The translations under genes and the position numbers were made by a program. From the NCBI GenBank assembly GCA_030055515.1, contig JASFYI010000002.1, forward strand, positions 127,290 through 191,289: 64,000 nt of DNA, in the 5' to 3' direction. The notes beneath the pieces are model-generated. The model searched no databases. It was not told the origin of the DNA and worked only from the letters and a program-made list of their open reading frames with translations. This document shows, one piece after another, positions 8,593 through 16,813 of the stretch. The DNA comes from Methanolinea sp. Lineage in GTDB: Archaea > Halobacteriota > Methanomicrobia > Methanomicrobiales > Methanospirillaceae. Within the stretch, counting starts at the first letter, position 1. The number at the start of each line of letters is the position of its first letter.

Positions 8593-9902
8593 GGGGGAGG
8601 GGAGACGAGGTCCCGCAGGCATTCCCCCATCCCCGAGAGGATCCTCCCGACCATCGCCGGTCGAACACCGTCTCCGCAGAAACCCGAGGCGAGGGTGAGC
8701 GTGTCCCGGTAGGTGCTCGCCGCGACGGAGAAACCGGGCGGGTATTCCACGGGCGGGAGGAGGTACGCGTACCGGGCCGAGAGTTCCCCGAAGTCGGCGC
8801 ACTCGCCGGGGATCACCCCCGCGTTCGAGAAGAACGGGTTCCTCGGGTAGTTCCCCGAGAGCGAGGCCCTCTTCCGCTCCTCGAGGATCTCGCGCACCCT
8901 GGAGAACCCCTCCGAGAACATCTCGCCGAGCCGGATCGCGGCACCGAGGGGTGCGCGGAGCCCCTTCTTCTCGGCCATCGCGCGGTGCGCGAGGTCGGCG
9001 TGGGCAGCCGGGGGGAGGGTCCCGTCCGCGGGGAGCCTCACCTCGAAGGCGACCGAGAGATTTGCGACTGGGAGGAGGCGGACGGTCGGTGCGAGCCTGC
9101 GCAGGTCGGCAGAGACGAGGACCGGGTATTCCTTCCCCTCCCCGTGCGGGATCTCGCGCGCGACGCTCCGGAAGAACGCGGAGAGGAGGAGGTCGTTGAC
9201 GGTCATCCCGCGGGAGCGGGCGTACTTCCGGATCTCCAGGAAGAGGCCGGGTCCGATGCGCGCCGTCGCGTGGCGGGGGGACCGGGCATTCTCCGGGGTG
9301 CAGGGGATCCCCCATTCCGCCGTCCCCTCGCCGCAGGCCCTCCGCGCCGCCTCGCGCTCCGCGGGTGTGAACGCGGAGAGGACGGGTGCAAAGGACCTGT
9401 CAGGCAGGTCCAAACCTCGTGCCCTCGCCGCGCCGCCTCCCTCCCTGTAAAACTGCGCGAGGAGGGCCGCGGTCTCCTTCACGCCGCAGGCGTCGGACGC
9501 CGCGTGGTTCACGGAGAGGACGAGCACGTCCTCTCCCCCGCGGACGAGCGTGAGCCGGGCCTGCGGACCGGTGCGGGGGTCGATGCGCGTGCGGGAGGGC
9601 ACGGTGCCGGCGGCACTTCCCGCGTCGCGTGCCCGGACGAGGGAGAAATAGGCACGGGGGGAGAGCCGGGGGATCTCCTCCCAGAATGGTTCCTCCGCGT
9701 CGACGAACCGGGAACGGAGGACGGGCTCCGCCTCGAGCACGTCCCCCATTGCCCGGGAGAGCCTCGCCTCGTCCAGCCTCCCCGGCAACTCCGCGACGAG
9801 GTGGATCATCTGGTCCCAGATGGTGGAGAGCAGGAAGTCCCACTGGTCGTTGACAGGCGCGGGGAACCTCCGACCCCCGGCGCGCCCCATCTCCGCGTGC
9901 AT
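8589..9902 (-). CDS. Stand-alone condensation-domain-like acyltransferase
   Basis: A 437-residue protein with the two-lobed fold of NRPS condensation domains, alcohol acetyltransferases and PapA-type enzymes. The active-site motif HxxxD occurs as HAASD (His133-Asp137) after VN, and the N-terminus (NDQWDFLLSTIWDQMIH) matches the substrate-tunnel region. No carrier protein, adenylation domain or thioesterase is nearby, so it probably acylates an alcohol or amine acceptor as a free-standing enzyme; acceptor unknown. A perfect Shine-Dalgarno (GGAGGAGGGAG) precedes ATG 9902. Its 3' end overlaps the convergent phosphodiesterase gene by four bases. Confidence 0.72.
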   Translation of the reverse strand: MHAEMGRAGGRRFPAPVNDQWDFLLSTIWDQMIHLVAELPGRLDEARLSRAMGDVLEAEPVLRSRFVDAEEPFWEEIPRLSPRAYFSLVRARDAGSAAGTVPSRTRIDPRTGPQARLTLVRGGEDVLVLSVNHAASDACGVKETAALLAQFYREGGGAARARGLDLPDRSFAPVLSAFTPAEREAARRACGEGTAEWGIPCTPENARSPRHATARIGPGLFLEIRKYARSRGMTVNDLLLSAFFRSVAREIPHGEGKEYPVLVSADLRRLAPTVRLLPVANLSVAFEVRLPADGTLPPAAHADLAHRAMAEKKGLRAPLGAAIRLGEMFSEGFSRVREILEERKRASLSGNYPRNPFFSNAGVIPGECADFGELSARYAYLLPPVEYPPGFSVAASTYRDTLTLASGFCGDGVRPAMVGRILSGMGECLRDLVSPPP

Positions 9903-10058
9903 CTCCCTCCTCCCCCGTGCAGGCAGGAATTATGGGCAGGGGAAGGGAAAAATGTTCTTTTCCCCGGGGAACCGGGGATCCCGGGCGGGACAAACGGGGG
10001 CAGCCCGAGGGGGAGCACTCCAATTGTCTGTGCAACGTGGAATTTTACAATACAACAA

Positions 10059-10074
10059 TGTATATAATTATACA
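10059..10074 (+). promoter_or_regulatory. Palindromic TATA/operator element before trpB2
   Basis: TGTATA-TAAT-TATACA is a perfect six-base inverted repeat embedded in the AT-rich promoter of trpB2, 18-33 bases before the ATG at 10092, so it overlaps the expected TATA box of a leaderless transcript. A closely similar element lies at the same distance in front of the trp leader at 14654. TrpY of Methanothermobacter binds TGTACA-type TRP boxes; the similarity suggests tryptophan-dependent control here (inference). Confidence 0.55.
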
Positions 10075-10091
10075 AAACCCAGTCTTAACCC

Positions 10092-11456
10092 ATGAAGACG
10101 AAGATCCTCCTCGACGAGGACCAGATGCCACGGCAGTGGTACAATATCCTGCCGGACCTCCCGTCGCCCCTCGATCCCCCGCTCCACCCGGCGACGGGAA
10201 AACCTGTCACGCCGGACGACCTTAAACCCATCTTCCCGATGGAACTCATCAGGCAGGAGATGAGCGACAGGAGGCAGGTCGAGATGCCGCAGGAGGTGAG
10301 GGAGATCCTCCTCCTCTGGAGACCGACACCCCTCTTCCGTGCCCACCGCCTCGAGAGGCACCTCAAGACACCGGCGCGCATCTACTACAAGTACGAGGGG
10401 GTGAGCCCTCCCGGGAGCCACAAGCCGAACACCGCTGTTGCTCAGGCGTACTACAACATGAAGGAGGGCATCGAGCGGATCGCGACCGAGACCGGCGCCG
10501 GGCAGTGGGGGTCGGCGCTCGCGTTCGCGACGCAGCTCTTCGGTCTCGCGTGCACGATCTACATGGTCCGCTCGAGTTACGCCCAGAAACCCTACCGGAA
10601 GTCGATGATGCAGGTCTGGGGTGCCGAGTGCATCCCGAGCCCCAGCACGAGGACGAGGGCAGGGCGCGCGGTGCTCGAGAGGGACCCCGAGACGACGGGG
10701 AGCCTCGGGATCGCCATCTCCGAGGCGGTCGAGGACGCGGCGACCCACCCCGACACCAACTACTCGCTCGGCTCGGTCCTGAACCACGTCTGCCTCCACC
10801 AGACCGTGATCGGCCTCGAGTGCAGGGAGCAGCTCGCGACCGTGGACGAGTACCCCGACGTCGTGATCGGGTGCGTGGGCGGCGGCTCGAACTTCGCCGG
10901 GATCTCCTTCCCGTTCGCCGCGGACAAGATCAAGGGGAGGAGGAAGGATCTCGACATCGTCGCCGTGGAACCTGCCTCGTGCCCGACGCTCACGAAGGGG
11001 CTCTACACCTACGACTACGGGGACGTCGCGGGCCTAACCCCGCTCCTCAAGATGTTCACGCTCGGCCACGACTTCGTCCCGCCGTCCATCCACGCGGGGG
11101 GCCTCCGGTACCACGGGGACTCCCCCATCGTCTCCCGCCTCGTGCACGACGGGGTGATGAGGGCGGTCGCGTACCACCAGACCGAGGTCTTCGAGGCCGC
11201 GCAGACCTTCGCCCGCACCGAGGGGATCATCGTCGCGCCGGAGACATCGCACGCGGTGAAGGCGGCGATCGACGTGGCCCTCGCCTGCAGGGAGAAAAGG
11301 GAGGAAAAGACGATCCTCTTCAACTGCTCGGGCCACGGGAACTTCGACATGGCCGCGTACGACGCGTTCTACGCCGGCCAGCTCGTGGACTACGAGTACC
11401 CTGCCGACCTCATCAGGGAGTCCCTCTCCCGCATCCCGAAGGTGCCCGGGAGCTAA
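10092..11456 (+). CDS. trpB2: Tryptophan synthase beta subunit, TrpB2 type
   Basis: This PLP enzyme makes L-tryptophan from indole and serine (TrpB2 forms usually act without TrpA, and may salvage indole). The PLP lysine is Lys111 in GSHKPNT, the catalytic glutamate lies in ETGAGQWG, and the phosphate loop is GGGSNF. At 454 residues, with an N-terminal extension ([17 protein letters not shown]), it is a typical TrpB2 rather than TrpB1; a second, TrpB1-type gene sits in the operon at 19143. The ATG is about 25 bases downstream of a TATA-like palindrome, so the mRNA is probably leaderless. Confidence 0.95.
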   Translation: MKTKILLDEDQMPRQWYNILPDLPSPLDPPLHPATGKPVTPDDLKPIFPMELIRQEMSDRRQVEMPQEVREILLLWRPTPLFRAHRLERHLKTPARIYYKYEGVSPPGSHKPNTAVAQAYYNMKEGIERIATETGAGQWGSALAFATQLFGLACTIYMVRSSYAQKPYRKSMMQVWGAECIPSPSTRTRAGRAVLERDPETTGSLGIAISEAVEDAATHPDTNYSLGSVLNHVCLHQTVIGLECREQLATVDEYPDVVIGCVGGGSNFAGISFPFAADKIKGRRKDLDIVAVEPASCPTLTKGLYTYDYGDVAGLTPLLKMFTLGHDFVPPSIHAGGLRYHGDSPIVSRLVHDGVMRAVAYHQTEVFEAAQTFARTEGIIVAPETSHAVKAAIDVALACREKREEKTILFNCSGHGNFDMAAYDAFYAGQLVDYEYPADLIRESLSRIPKVPGS

Positions 11457-11523
11457 AAGGCGATATCGCCCCGGTGAACGGGGCACGAGATACCTTTTTT
11501 CCCGAAGGAGGGGAGGTAGCGCG

Positions 11524-12660
11524 ATGCTCCGCGTCATCGGTTTCCTCGTGAACCCCGTCGCGGGGATGGGAGGATCGGTAGGCCTCAAAGGGACGGACGG
11601 GCTCGTCGAGGAGGCAATCGCCCGCGGGGCCGAACCGCGGGCACCGCGGCGCGCCGAGGAGGCAGTCCGCCACCTCGCGGGACTCCCCCTCCACTTCCTC
11701 ACGTGCGCGGGGCAGATGGGCGAGGAGCCCCTCTCCCGCGCGGGAATCGCAAGCTACGAGGTCGTGCACGTGCCCGCGGGCCCAAGGACGGACGCGGGGG
11801 ACACGGTCGCAGCATGCCGCGCATTCGCGGGGAGGGGGGTCGACCTCGTCCTCTTCTGCGGGGGGGACGGGACCGCCCGCGACATCTACTCGGTCGTCGG
11901 CGACCGCACCCCGATCCTCGGCATCCCCGCGGGCGTGAAGATGTACTCCTCTGTCTTCGCGATCACGCCGGAGGCGGCCGCGACGATCGTCCGCGAGGGA
12001 GTGTCGGGCGAAAGGGAGTTCCACGTCCGCGACGCCGAGGTGATCGACGTCGACGAGGAGGCGTACCGGAGGGGAGAGTTTGCGACACGGCTCTTTGGGG
12101 TCGCGAGGACGCCGTACCGGCCCGGGCTCTCGCAGATGGCAAAGCAGGTCTTCGAGGACCCGGACGAGGAGAGGGCGAAGGGGGAGATCGCCCGGTTCCT
12201 CCGCGAGGTCATCGAGGGGACGCCCGACATCCTCTACATCCTCGGCCCCGGCGGGACGACGGCGGCAATCGCAGCGGAGCTCGGGCTCGAAAAGACCCTG
12301 CTAGGGTTCGACGCCGTGAAGGCAGGGAGGCTCGTCGGGACCGACCTCGACGAGAGGGGTATCTGCTCCCTCCTCACGCGGTACCCCCAGGCGAGGCTCG
12401 TCGTGAGCGTGCTCGGGTCGCAGGGGGCGGTACTCGGGCGCGGGACCCAGCAGGTGTCGCCCCGCGTTCTCCGGGCGATAGGGAAGGAGAACGTCATCGT
12501 CGTCGCGACGCCGCGCAAGCTCGCCGAGACACCCCGCGTCTTCGTCGACACGGGGGACCCCGAACTCGACCGCGAGTTCGGGCCTACCATCAGGGTCGTC
12601 ACGGGGTACAGGGTCGCCCGCCGCGTGGGGGTGGCGGCGGTCCCCGCGGGCATGGGGTGA
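11524..12660 (+). CDS. ATP-NAD kinase-like protein
   Basis: A 378-residue member of the ATP-NAD/AcoX kinase family. It opens with a beta strand and a Gly-rich turn (GFLVNPVAGMGGSVG), has the GGDGT nucleotide-binding motif at 113-117, and a second glycine loop ILGPGGTTAAIA. This longer archaeal subgroup is distinct from the housekeeping NAD kinase (about 280 residues), and its substrate is not established. The gene stands alone between trpB2 and the MEDS-PAS sensor, with a GGGGAGG Shine-Dalgarno before ATG 11524. Confidence 0.82.
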   Translation: MLRVIGFLVNPVAGMGGSVGLKGTDGLVEEAIARGAEPRAPRRAEEAVRHLAGLPLHFLTCAGQMGEEPLSRAGIASYEVVHVPAGPRTDAGDTVAACRAFAGRGVDLVLFCGGDGTARDIYSVVGDRTPILGIPAGVKMYSSVFAITPEAAATIVREGVSGEREFHVRDAEVIDVDEEAYRRGEFATRLFGVARTPYRPGLSQMAKQVFEDPDEERAKGEIARFLREVIEGTPDILYILGPGGTTAAIAAELGLEKTLLGFDAVKAGRLVGTDLDERGICSLLTRYPQARLVVSVLGSQGAVLGRGTQQVSPRVLRAIGKENVIVVATPRKLAETPRVFVDTGDPELDREFGPTIRVVTGYRVARRVGVAAVPAGMG

Positions 12661-12718
12661 ATCCCGGGCCCCGTTCCCCGTCCCGAGGCCGCGGTCTTTC
12701 GGCGGTAGACCTCCCGGG

Positions 12719-12733
12719 AAAATATTTTTTTAA
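12719..12733 (+). promoter_or_regulatory. TATA-box promoter of the MEDS-PAS gene
   Basis: AAAATATTTTTTTAA stands out in GC-rich sequence about 50 bases before ATG 12777, which would give a 5' leader of roughly 20-25 bases containing the GGAGGG Shine-Dalgarno. Confidence 0.5.
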
Positions 12734-12776
12734 CACCCGTGACGTTCCTTCCAGAAAGGAGAGGGGAACGGAGGGC

Positions 12777-13835
12777 ATGGAGCGGAAGGGATCGGGGGGA
12801 GCAGGGGAAGGGCTCCCCGAGGCCCGCGAGAGGAACCTCGAGCCCGGCGACCACGTGGCAGTCCTCCTCGGCGATCCCTCCGGGATCGCACCCGTCACGG
12901 AGAGCATCCTCGGGAGGTGCGGGGAGAAGGGGTGGTACCCCATCTACATCTCCCGCTTCCCCGAGAGGAACCCCGCGATCTTCGCGGGGGATTCTGTGCG
13001 CGCGGAGATCGCGGGCCGTGCCTGCGTCCTCTCGCACGGCGATCCCCTCTTCCACAGCCAGCTTGCAACCGTCGAGGCCGCGCGGGCGTTCTTCGGGCAG
13101 AAGGCGCGGGAGGCCGCGGCGGCCGGGTACTCCGCGGTCTGCATCGTCCGGGAGGTCCCGCCCCTCGCGACCCACAAGTCAGAACGGAGTCTCGTGAGCG
13201 ACCTCGCGGACCTAAAACCGCTCTTTGACGAGGGATCCCTCGTCCTCGTCTGCATCTACAGGATGGGGGAGACCCCCGCGGCAACGCTTCTCAACGTCCT
13301 GCGGACGCACCCCCTCGTCGTGCTCGACGGGAGGATCATCAGGAACTTCTTCTACATCCCCGCGTCGGACGCGCAGCGCTACAACCTCCCGTCCCTCGAG
13401 CTCCAGCACTGGCTCGACACCCTCCGGGAGATCTCCCGCCAGACCGAGATCCTCCGCGAGAGCGAGGCACGGTACCGGGACCTGCTCGAGAACGCGAGCG
13501 ACCTCGTCCAGAGCGTGGATGCGAACGGCCGTTTCCTCTTCGTGAACAGGACGTGGAGGGAGAGGCTCGGGTACACGCGGGAGGACCTCGAACGCATCAC
13601 GCTCTTTGACGTCGTCGCCCCCGAGTCCCTTTCGCACTGCAGGGAACTCTTCGCCCGGGTTACCTCGGGGGAGGACGTCGGCACTTTCGAGGCGGTCTTC
13701 CGGGCGAAGTCCGGGGAGAGGGTGTACGTCGAGGGGAGGGCAAACTGCCTGATGGTCGGGGGCAAGCCCCGGTACACGCGCGGGATATTCAGGGACATCA
13801 CCGCGAGGAAGAAGGGCAGAGACGCCGGCCCGTGA
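12777..13835 (+). CDS. MEDS-PAS sensory protein
   Basis: A 352-residue cytoplasmic protein. Residues about 19-185 form a MEDS domain (methanogen/methylotroph DcmR-type sensory domain: EPGDHVAVLLGD at the start, then a RecA-like core), and residues about 220-345 form a PAS domain (ARYRDLLENASDLVQSVD through RDITARKKG). No kinase, HATPase or DNA-binding domain follows, so the output must be through a partner. The expected ligand is unknown; MEDS domains were named after the dichloromethane regulator DcmR. ATG 12777 follows a GGAGGG. Confidence 0.82.
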   Translation: MERKGSGGAGEGLPEARERNLEPGDHVAVLLGDPSGIAPVTESILGRCGEKGWYPIYISRFPERNPAIFAGDSVRAEIAGRACVLSHGDPLFHSQLATVEAARAFFGQKAREAAAAGYSAVCIVREVPPLATHKSERSLVSDLADLKPLFDEGSLVLVCIYRMGETPAATLLNVLRTHPLVVLDGRIIRNFFYIPASDAQRYNLPSLELQHWLDTLREISRQTEILRESEARYRDLLENASDLVQSVDANGRFLFVNRTWRERLGYTREDLERITLFDVVAPESLSHCRELFARVTSGEDVGTFEAVFRAKSGERVYVEGRANCLMVGGKPRYTRGIFRDITARKKGRDAGP

Positions 13836-13901
13836 CCCCGCACATGCCCTGCGGGACATCCCGCGGGGTCTTATGAGGGAGGACCGACAACTTCTCCCGG
13901 G

Positions 13902-14582
13902 ATGGAGCACGTGCGGAAGGCTTTCGACGACGCGGCGGCGCGGTACGACAGCACGCGGAAGTACATCATCCCCGACATGGACGGGTTCTACGGCGCGGCG
14001 GTCTGGGCCGCGGACTGGCCGGCGGAAGACCCGGCCGTCCTCGACATCGGCGCGGGAACGGGCCTCCTCTCCGCGATGATCGTCGAGAAATTCCCGGTGG
14101 CGAGGGTGACCCTCCTCGACATCTCGGACCGGATGCTCGAGGTCGCGAGGGCCCGGTTCTCCGGCAACCCCCGCGTCCGGTTCGTGGTCGCGGACTACAG
14201 CAGGGAGGAGCTCCCCGGGGTGTTCGACATCGTATGCTCTGCCCTCTCCATCCACCACCTCGACCACGCCCAGAAGAGGGATCTCTTCGCGAGGATCCAC
14301 GCGGCCCTCGTCCCCGGCGGGATATTCGTGAACGCGGACCAGGTGGAACCCCCATGCGACTGGCTCTCCCGGAAGTACCGGGAGTACTGGGACTCCCACC
14401 TCGCGGGGGCACCCATCGACCCGGCAGAGGTGGAGGCGGCGAGGGCCCGGAGGGAGGCCCTCGACCAAAACGCGCCGCTCCTCGACCAGGTCCGTTGGCT
14501 CGGGGAAGCCGGGTTCTCCTGCGTCGACGTCGTGTACAAGAACAGGACTTTCTGCGTCTTCGTGGCGAGGAAGGGGGAGTGA
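13902..14582 (+). CDS. Class I SAM-dependent methyltransferase
   Basis: A 226-residue Rossmann-fold methyltransferase. Motif I is LDIGAGTG (residues 47-54), motif II ends in LLDISDRML, and VVADYSREELPG precedes the post-I acidic region; an IHHLD motif follows. It resembles the UbiE/trans-aconitate group of small-molecule methyltransferases, but the acceptor cannot be predicted. The gene lies between the MEDS-PAS sensor and the trp leader, with no sign that it belongs to the trp operon. Confidence 0.82.
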   Translation: MEHVRKAFDDAAARYDSTRKYIIPDMDGFYGAAVWAADWPAEDPAVLDIGAGTGLLSAMIVEKFPVARVTLLDISDRMLEVARARFSGNPRVRFVVADYSREELPGVFDIVCSALSIHHLDHAQKRDLFARIHAALVPGGIFVNADQVEPPCDWLSRKYREYWDSHLAGAPIDPAEVEAARARREALDQNAPLLDQVRWLGEAGFSCVDVVYKNRTFCVFVARKGE

Positions 14583-14653
14583 GGGAGCGGGTGGCCGGGA
14601 GCCCTGCATCCCAGCTGCCCCGCAACACGCGCCCACGCACTTTCGTGCAGCAA

Positions 14654-14669
14654 TGTATAAATAGTTACA
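14654..14669 (+). promoter_or_regulatory. TATA/operator element before the trp leader
   Basis: TGTATAAATAGTTACA has TGTA...TACA ends and matches the trpB2 promoter element at 10059 in 11 of 16 positions; both are preceded by CAA. It lies 20-35 bases before the ATG of the leader ORF (14689), the same geometry as at trpB2. I infer a shared tryptophan-responsive operator overlapping the TATA box. Confidence 0.55.
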
Positions 14670-14688
14670 TCGAGGAACATAATAATAC

Positions 14689-14787
14689 ATGAAGGACGAG
14701 ACGAGCAGCCACCGGGTGATGCCGGTGGACTGGGGATCGCCGCCGGCACGGCGGCACGCAAAGAGCGCCACGAGAGGCGCGTTCTAG
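14689..14787 (+). CDS. Putative trp operon leader peptide (32 codons, one Trp)
   Basis: An ATG at 14689, positioned for a leaderless transcript from the TATA-like element at 14654, opens a 32-codon frame ending in TAG at 14785. It contains a single tryptophan codon (codon 15, PVDWGS) and many Arg, Ser and Ala codons. Three hairpins are nested within it and the trpE-coding frame begins about two dozen bases after it in the -1 phase. It could be a regulatory upstream ORF, or the true N-terminus of trpE joined by a frameshift. No homologue is known to me. Confidence 0.45.
   Translation: MKDETSSHRVMPVDWGSPPARRHAKSATRGAF
14709..14780 (+). promoter_or_regulatory. Three tandem hairpins in the trp leader
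   Basis: Three perfect inverted repeats follow one another: CCACCGG/CCGGTGG (14709-14728, 6-base loop), GCCGCC/GGCGGC (14739-14755, 5-base loop) and GCGCC/GGCGC (14765-14780, 6-base loop). The Trp codon of the leader ORF (14731-14733) lies directly between the first and second stems. The arrangement recalls translation-coupled leaders, although no U-rich attenuator follows. Confidence 0.45.
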
Positions 14788-14810
14788 GAAATTCCTCTCC
14801 TGCGGGGTGC

Positions 14811-16238
14811 GAGTTCCACCTCGAGACGGCCGAGATCCCGCTGCCGGCAGCCGACCCGTTCACGCTCTATTCTGCCATCGGGAAGGGGGGCGGCTGCATC
14901 CTCGAATCCGTGGAGGGGATCCCGCGGAGGGCCGTCCGGTCGTTCGTCTGCCCCGCGCCTCCGGTCGCGATCGCGCAGGGGGATACCGTCACGTACACGG
15001 GCGACCGGGCCATCATCGAGCGGCTCGAGATCCCGCAGGCCCGGGACCCGGTCGCGCTCCTGCGGGACCTCTGCGGGCAGATCCGGTGCACGGCCGTGCC
15101 GGGGTGCGGTTTTGCGGGGGGATTCATCGGGTACATCGCGTACGATGCCGTCACCGCTCTCTCCGGGGGCAGGGTGGACGCGGGGAGGGACAGGTACCTC
15201 GCGCGGTTCATGCTCTGCACCCGGGGGGTCGTGTACGACCACGTGGCCGGTTCCTGCACCCTCTTCGAGAATGTGCTTGTCCCGCCGGGGGGCGTAAGAG
15301 GGGATGCGGTGGGGGAGGCAAGGGAGAACCTCCTCTCCCTCCGGGAGGAGGTGGAAGCGGTCACCCCGCGGCAGGAGGGGGGGATCCCTCCCCCGGGAGA
15401 CCTGCCCCCCCTCGCGTCGCACCCGGACCGCGAGGGGTACACCGGGGCCGTCGAGAGGGCGCTCCGGTACATCAGGGAAGGCGACATCTTCCAGGTCGTC
15501 CTCTCCCGGAAGGTCACGTGCCCCTCGCGTGCCGACCCCCTCTCCCTCTACGGGGCGATGAGGGCGATCAACCCCTCCCCCTACCTCTACTGCTTCCGGT
15601 TCGACGACGAGGCGGTCATCGGGTCGAGCCCTGAGATGCTGGTCCGCGTGGAGGGCCGGGAGGTCAGGACGGTCCCCATCGCGGGGACGAGGCCGAGGGG
15701 CAGGGACACCGCGGAGGACGACGCCCTCGCCATGGACCTCCTCTCCGACCAGAAGGAGAGGGCCGAGCACCTGATGCTCGTCGACCTCGCGAGGAACGAC
15801 GTCGGGAAGGTCGCGGCGTTCGGGTCGGTCGAGGTCCCGGTCTTCATGGAGGTGGAACGGTTCTCCCACGTCCAGCACATCATCTCGGCCGTCCGCGGGA
15901 CGCTCCGGGAGGGGTGCGACCGGTTCGACGCCCTCGCCGCGTGTTTCCCCGCGGGCACGGTGAGCGGGGCGCCCAAGGAGAGGGCCATGCAGATCATCGC
16001 GGAGCTCGAGGGGCACCCGAGGGGCCTGTACGCGGGCGCGGTCGGGTACGCGGCGTTCTGCGGCCCGCTCGAGTTCGCGATCGCGATCAGGACGCTCGTC
16101 GCGAGGGAGGGGAGGATCGAGTTCTCGGCCGGCGCGGGGATCGTCGCCGACTCTTTGCCCGAGAGGGAGTTCGAGGAGACGGAAGCAAAGGCACGCGCCA
16201 TGGTCGAGGCGATCCGCCGCGCGGGGGTGGCGGGATGA
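14811..16238 (+). CDS. trpE: Anthranilate synthase component I (5' end unresolved)
   Basis: TrpE converts chorismate to anthranilate using ammonia supplied by TrpG. The C-terminal chorismate-binding domain is complete: IREGDIFQVVLSR, IAGTRPRG, RAEHLMLVDLARND and GTVSGAPKERA. The feedback-inhibition motif LES (in CILESVEG) is present but lies just before the first in-frame GTG (14910), so that GTG cannot be the start; TrpE-like sequence reaches back to about 14811. No ATG, GTG or TTG exists in this frame as far back as the stop at 14658. The coordinate 14811 marks the beginning of recognisable homology, not a start codon. It overlaps trpG by four bases. Confidence 0.88.
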   Translation, partial: EFHLETAEIPLPAADPFTLYSAIGKGGGCILESVEGIPRRAVRSFVCPAPPVAIAQGDTVTYTGDRAIIERLEIPQARDPVALLRDLCGQIRCTAVPGCGFAGGFIGYIAYDAVTALSGGRVDAGRDRYLARFMLCTRGVVYDHVAGSCTLFENVLVPPGGVRGDAVGEARENLLSLREEVEAVTPRQEGGIPPPGDLPPLASHPDREGYTGAVERALRYIREGDIFQVVLSRKVTCPSRADPLSLYGAMRAINPSPYLYCFRFDDEAVIGSSPEMLVRVEGREVRTVPIAGTRPRGRDTAEDDALAMDLLSDQKERAEHLMLVDLARNDVGKVAAFGSVEVPVFMEVERFSHVQHIISAVRGTLREGCDRFDALAACFPAGTVSGAPKERAMQIIAELEGHPRGLYAGAVGYAAFCGPLEFAIAIRTLVAREGRIEFSAGAGIVADSLPEREFEETEAKARAMVEAIRRAGVAG

Positions 16239-16813
16239 GGGTCGTCATCGTGGACTGCTTCGACAGCTTCACCTACAACCTCCACCAGATGGTGGGGGCG
16301 CTCGGCGCAACGCCGGTCACCCTCACGTCGGACTGTTCCCTCGCGGAGATTGCCCGCGCGGCGCCCGACAGGATCATCCTCTCGCCGGGGCCCGGGAGGC
16401 CCGAGGACGCGGGCGTCGTCCTCGAGGTCATCGGGGAATTCGCGGGGGAGGTCCCGATCCTCGGCGTGTGCCTCGGCCACCAGGCGATCGTCCACGCGTT
16501 CGGGGGTACGATCGAGAGGCTGGAGACCCCCGTCCACGGCAAGACGAGCAGGATCCGCCATTCCGGCAGGGGGATCCTCGCGGGGATCGAAAGCCCCCTC
16601 GTCGCCACGCGGTACCACTCTCTCGCCGCGCCCGCGAGTGGCCTCCCGCCCGCGCTCGAGGTCACCGCCGTCTCCGAGGACGACGGGTGCGTGATGGGGG
16701 TGATGCACAGGGACATGCCGATCTTTGGGCTCCAGTTCCACCCCGAGAGCATCATGACGAGGGACGGGCACAAGATCGTCGCCAACTTCCTTGGGGGAGG
16801 GGGTGCCCGGTGA
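16235..16813 (+). CDS. trpG: Anthranilate synthase component II (glutamine amidotransferase)
   Basis: A 192-residue class I glutaminase that delivers ammonia to TrpE. The triad is visible: Cys79 in GVCLGHQ, His169 and Glu171 in HPES. The N-terminus VDCFDSFTYNL is the standard TrpG/PabA start. ATG 16235 overlaps the trpE stop (ATGA) and its own stop overlaps the GTG start of trpD, so translation is coupled along the operon. No separate pabA is seen, so a shared role in folate-type synthesis cannot be excluded. Confidence 0.96.
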   Translation: MRVVIVDCFDSFTYNLHQMVGALGATPVTLTSDCSLAEIARAAPDRIILSPGPGRPEDAGVVLEVIGEFAGEVPILGVCLGHQAIVHAFGGTIERLETPVHGKTSRIRHSGRGILAGIESPLVATRYHSLAAPASGLPPALEVTAVSEDDGCVMGVMHRDMPIFGLQFHPESIMTRDGHKIVANFLGGGGAR

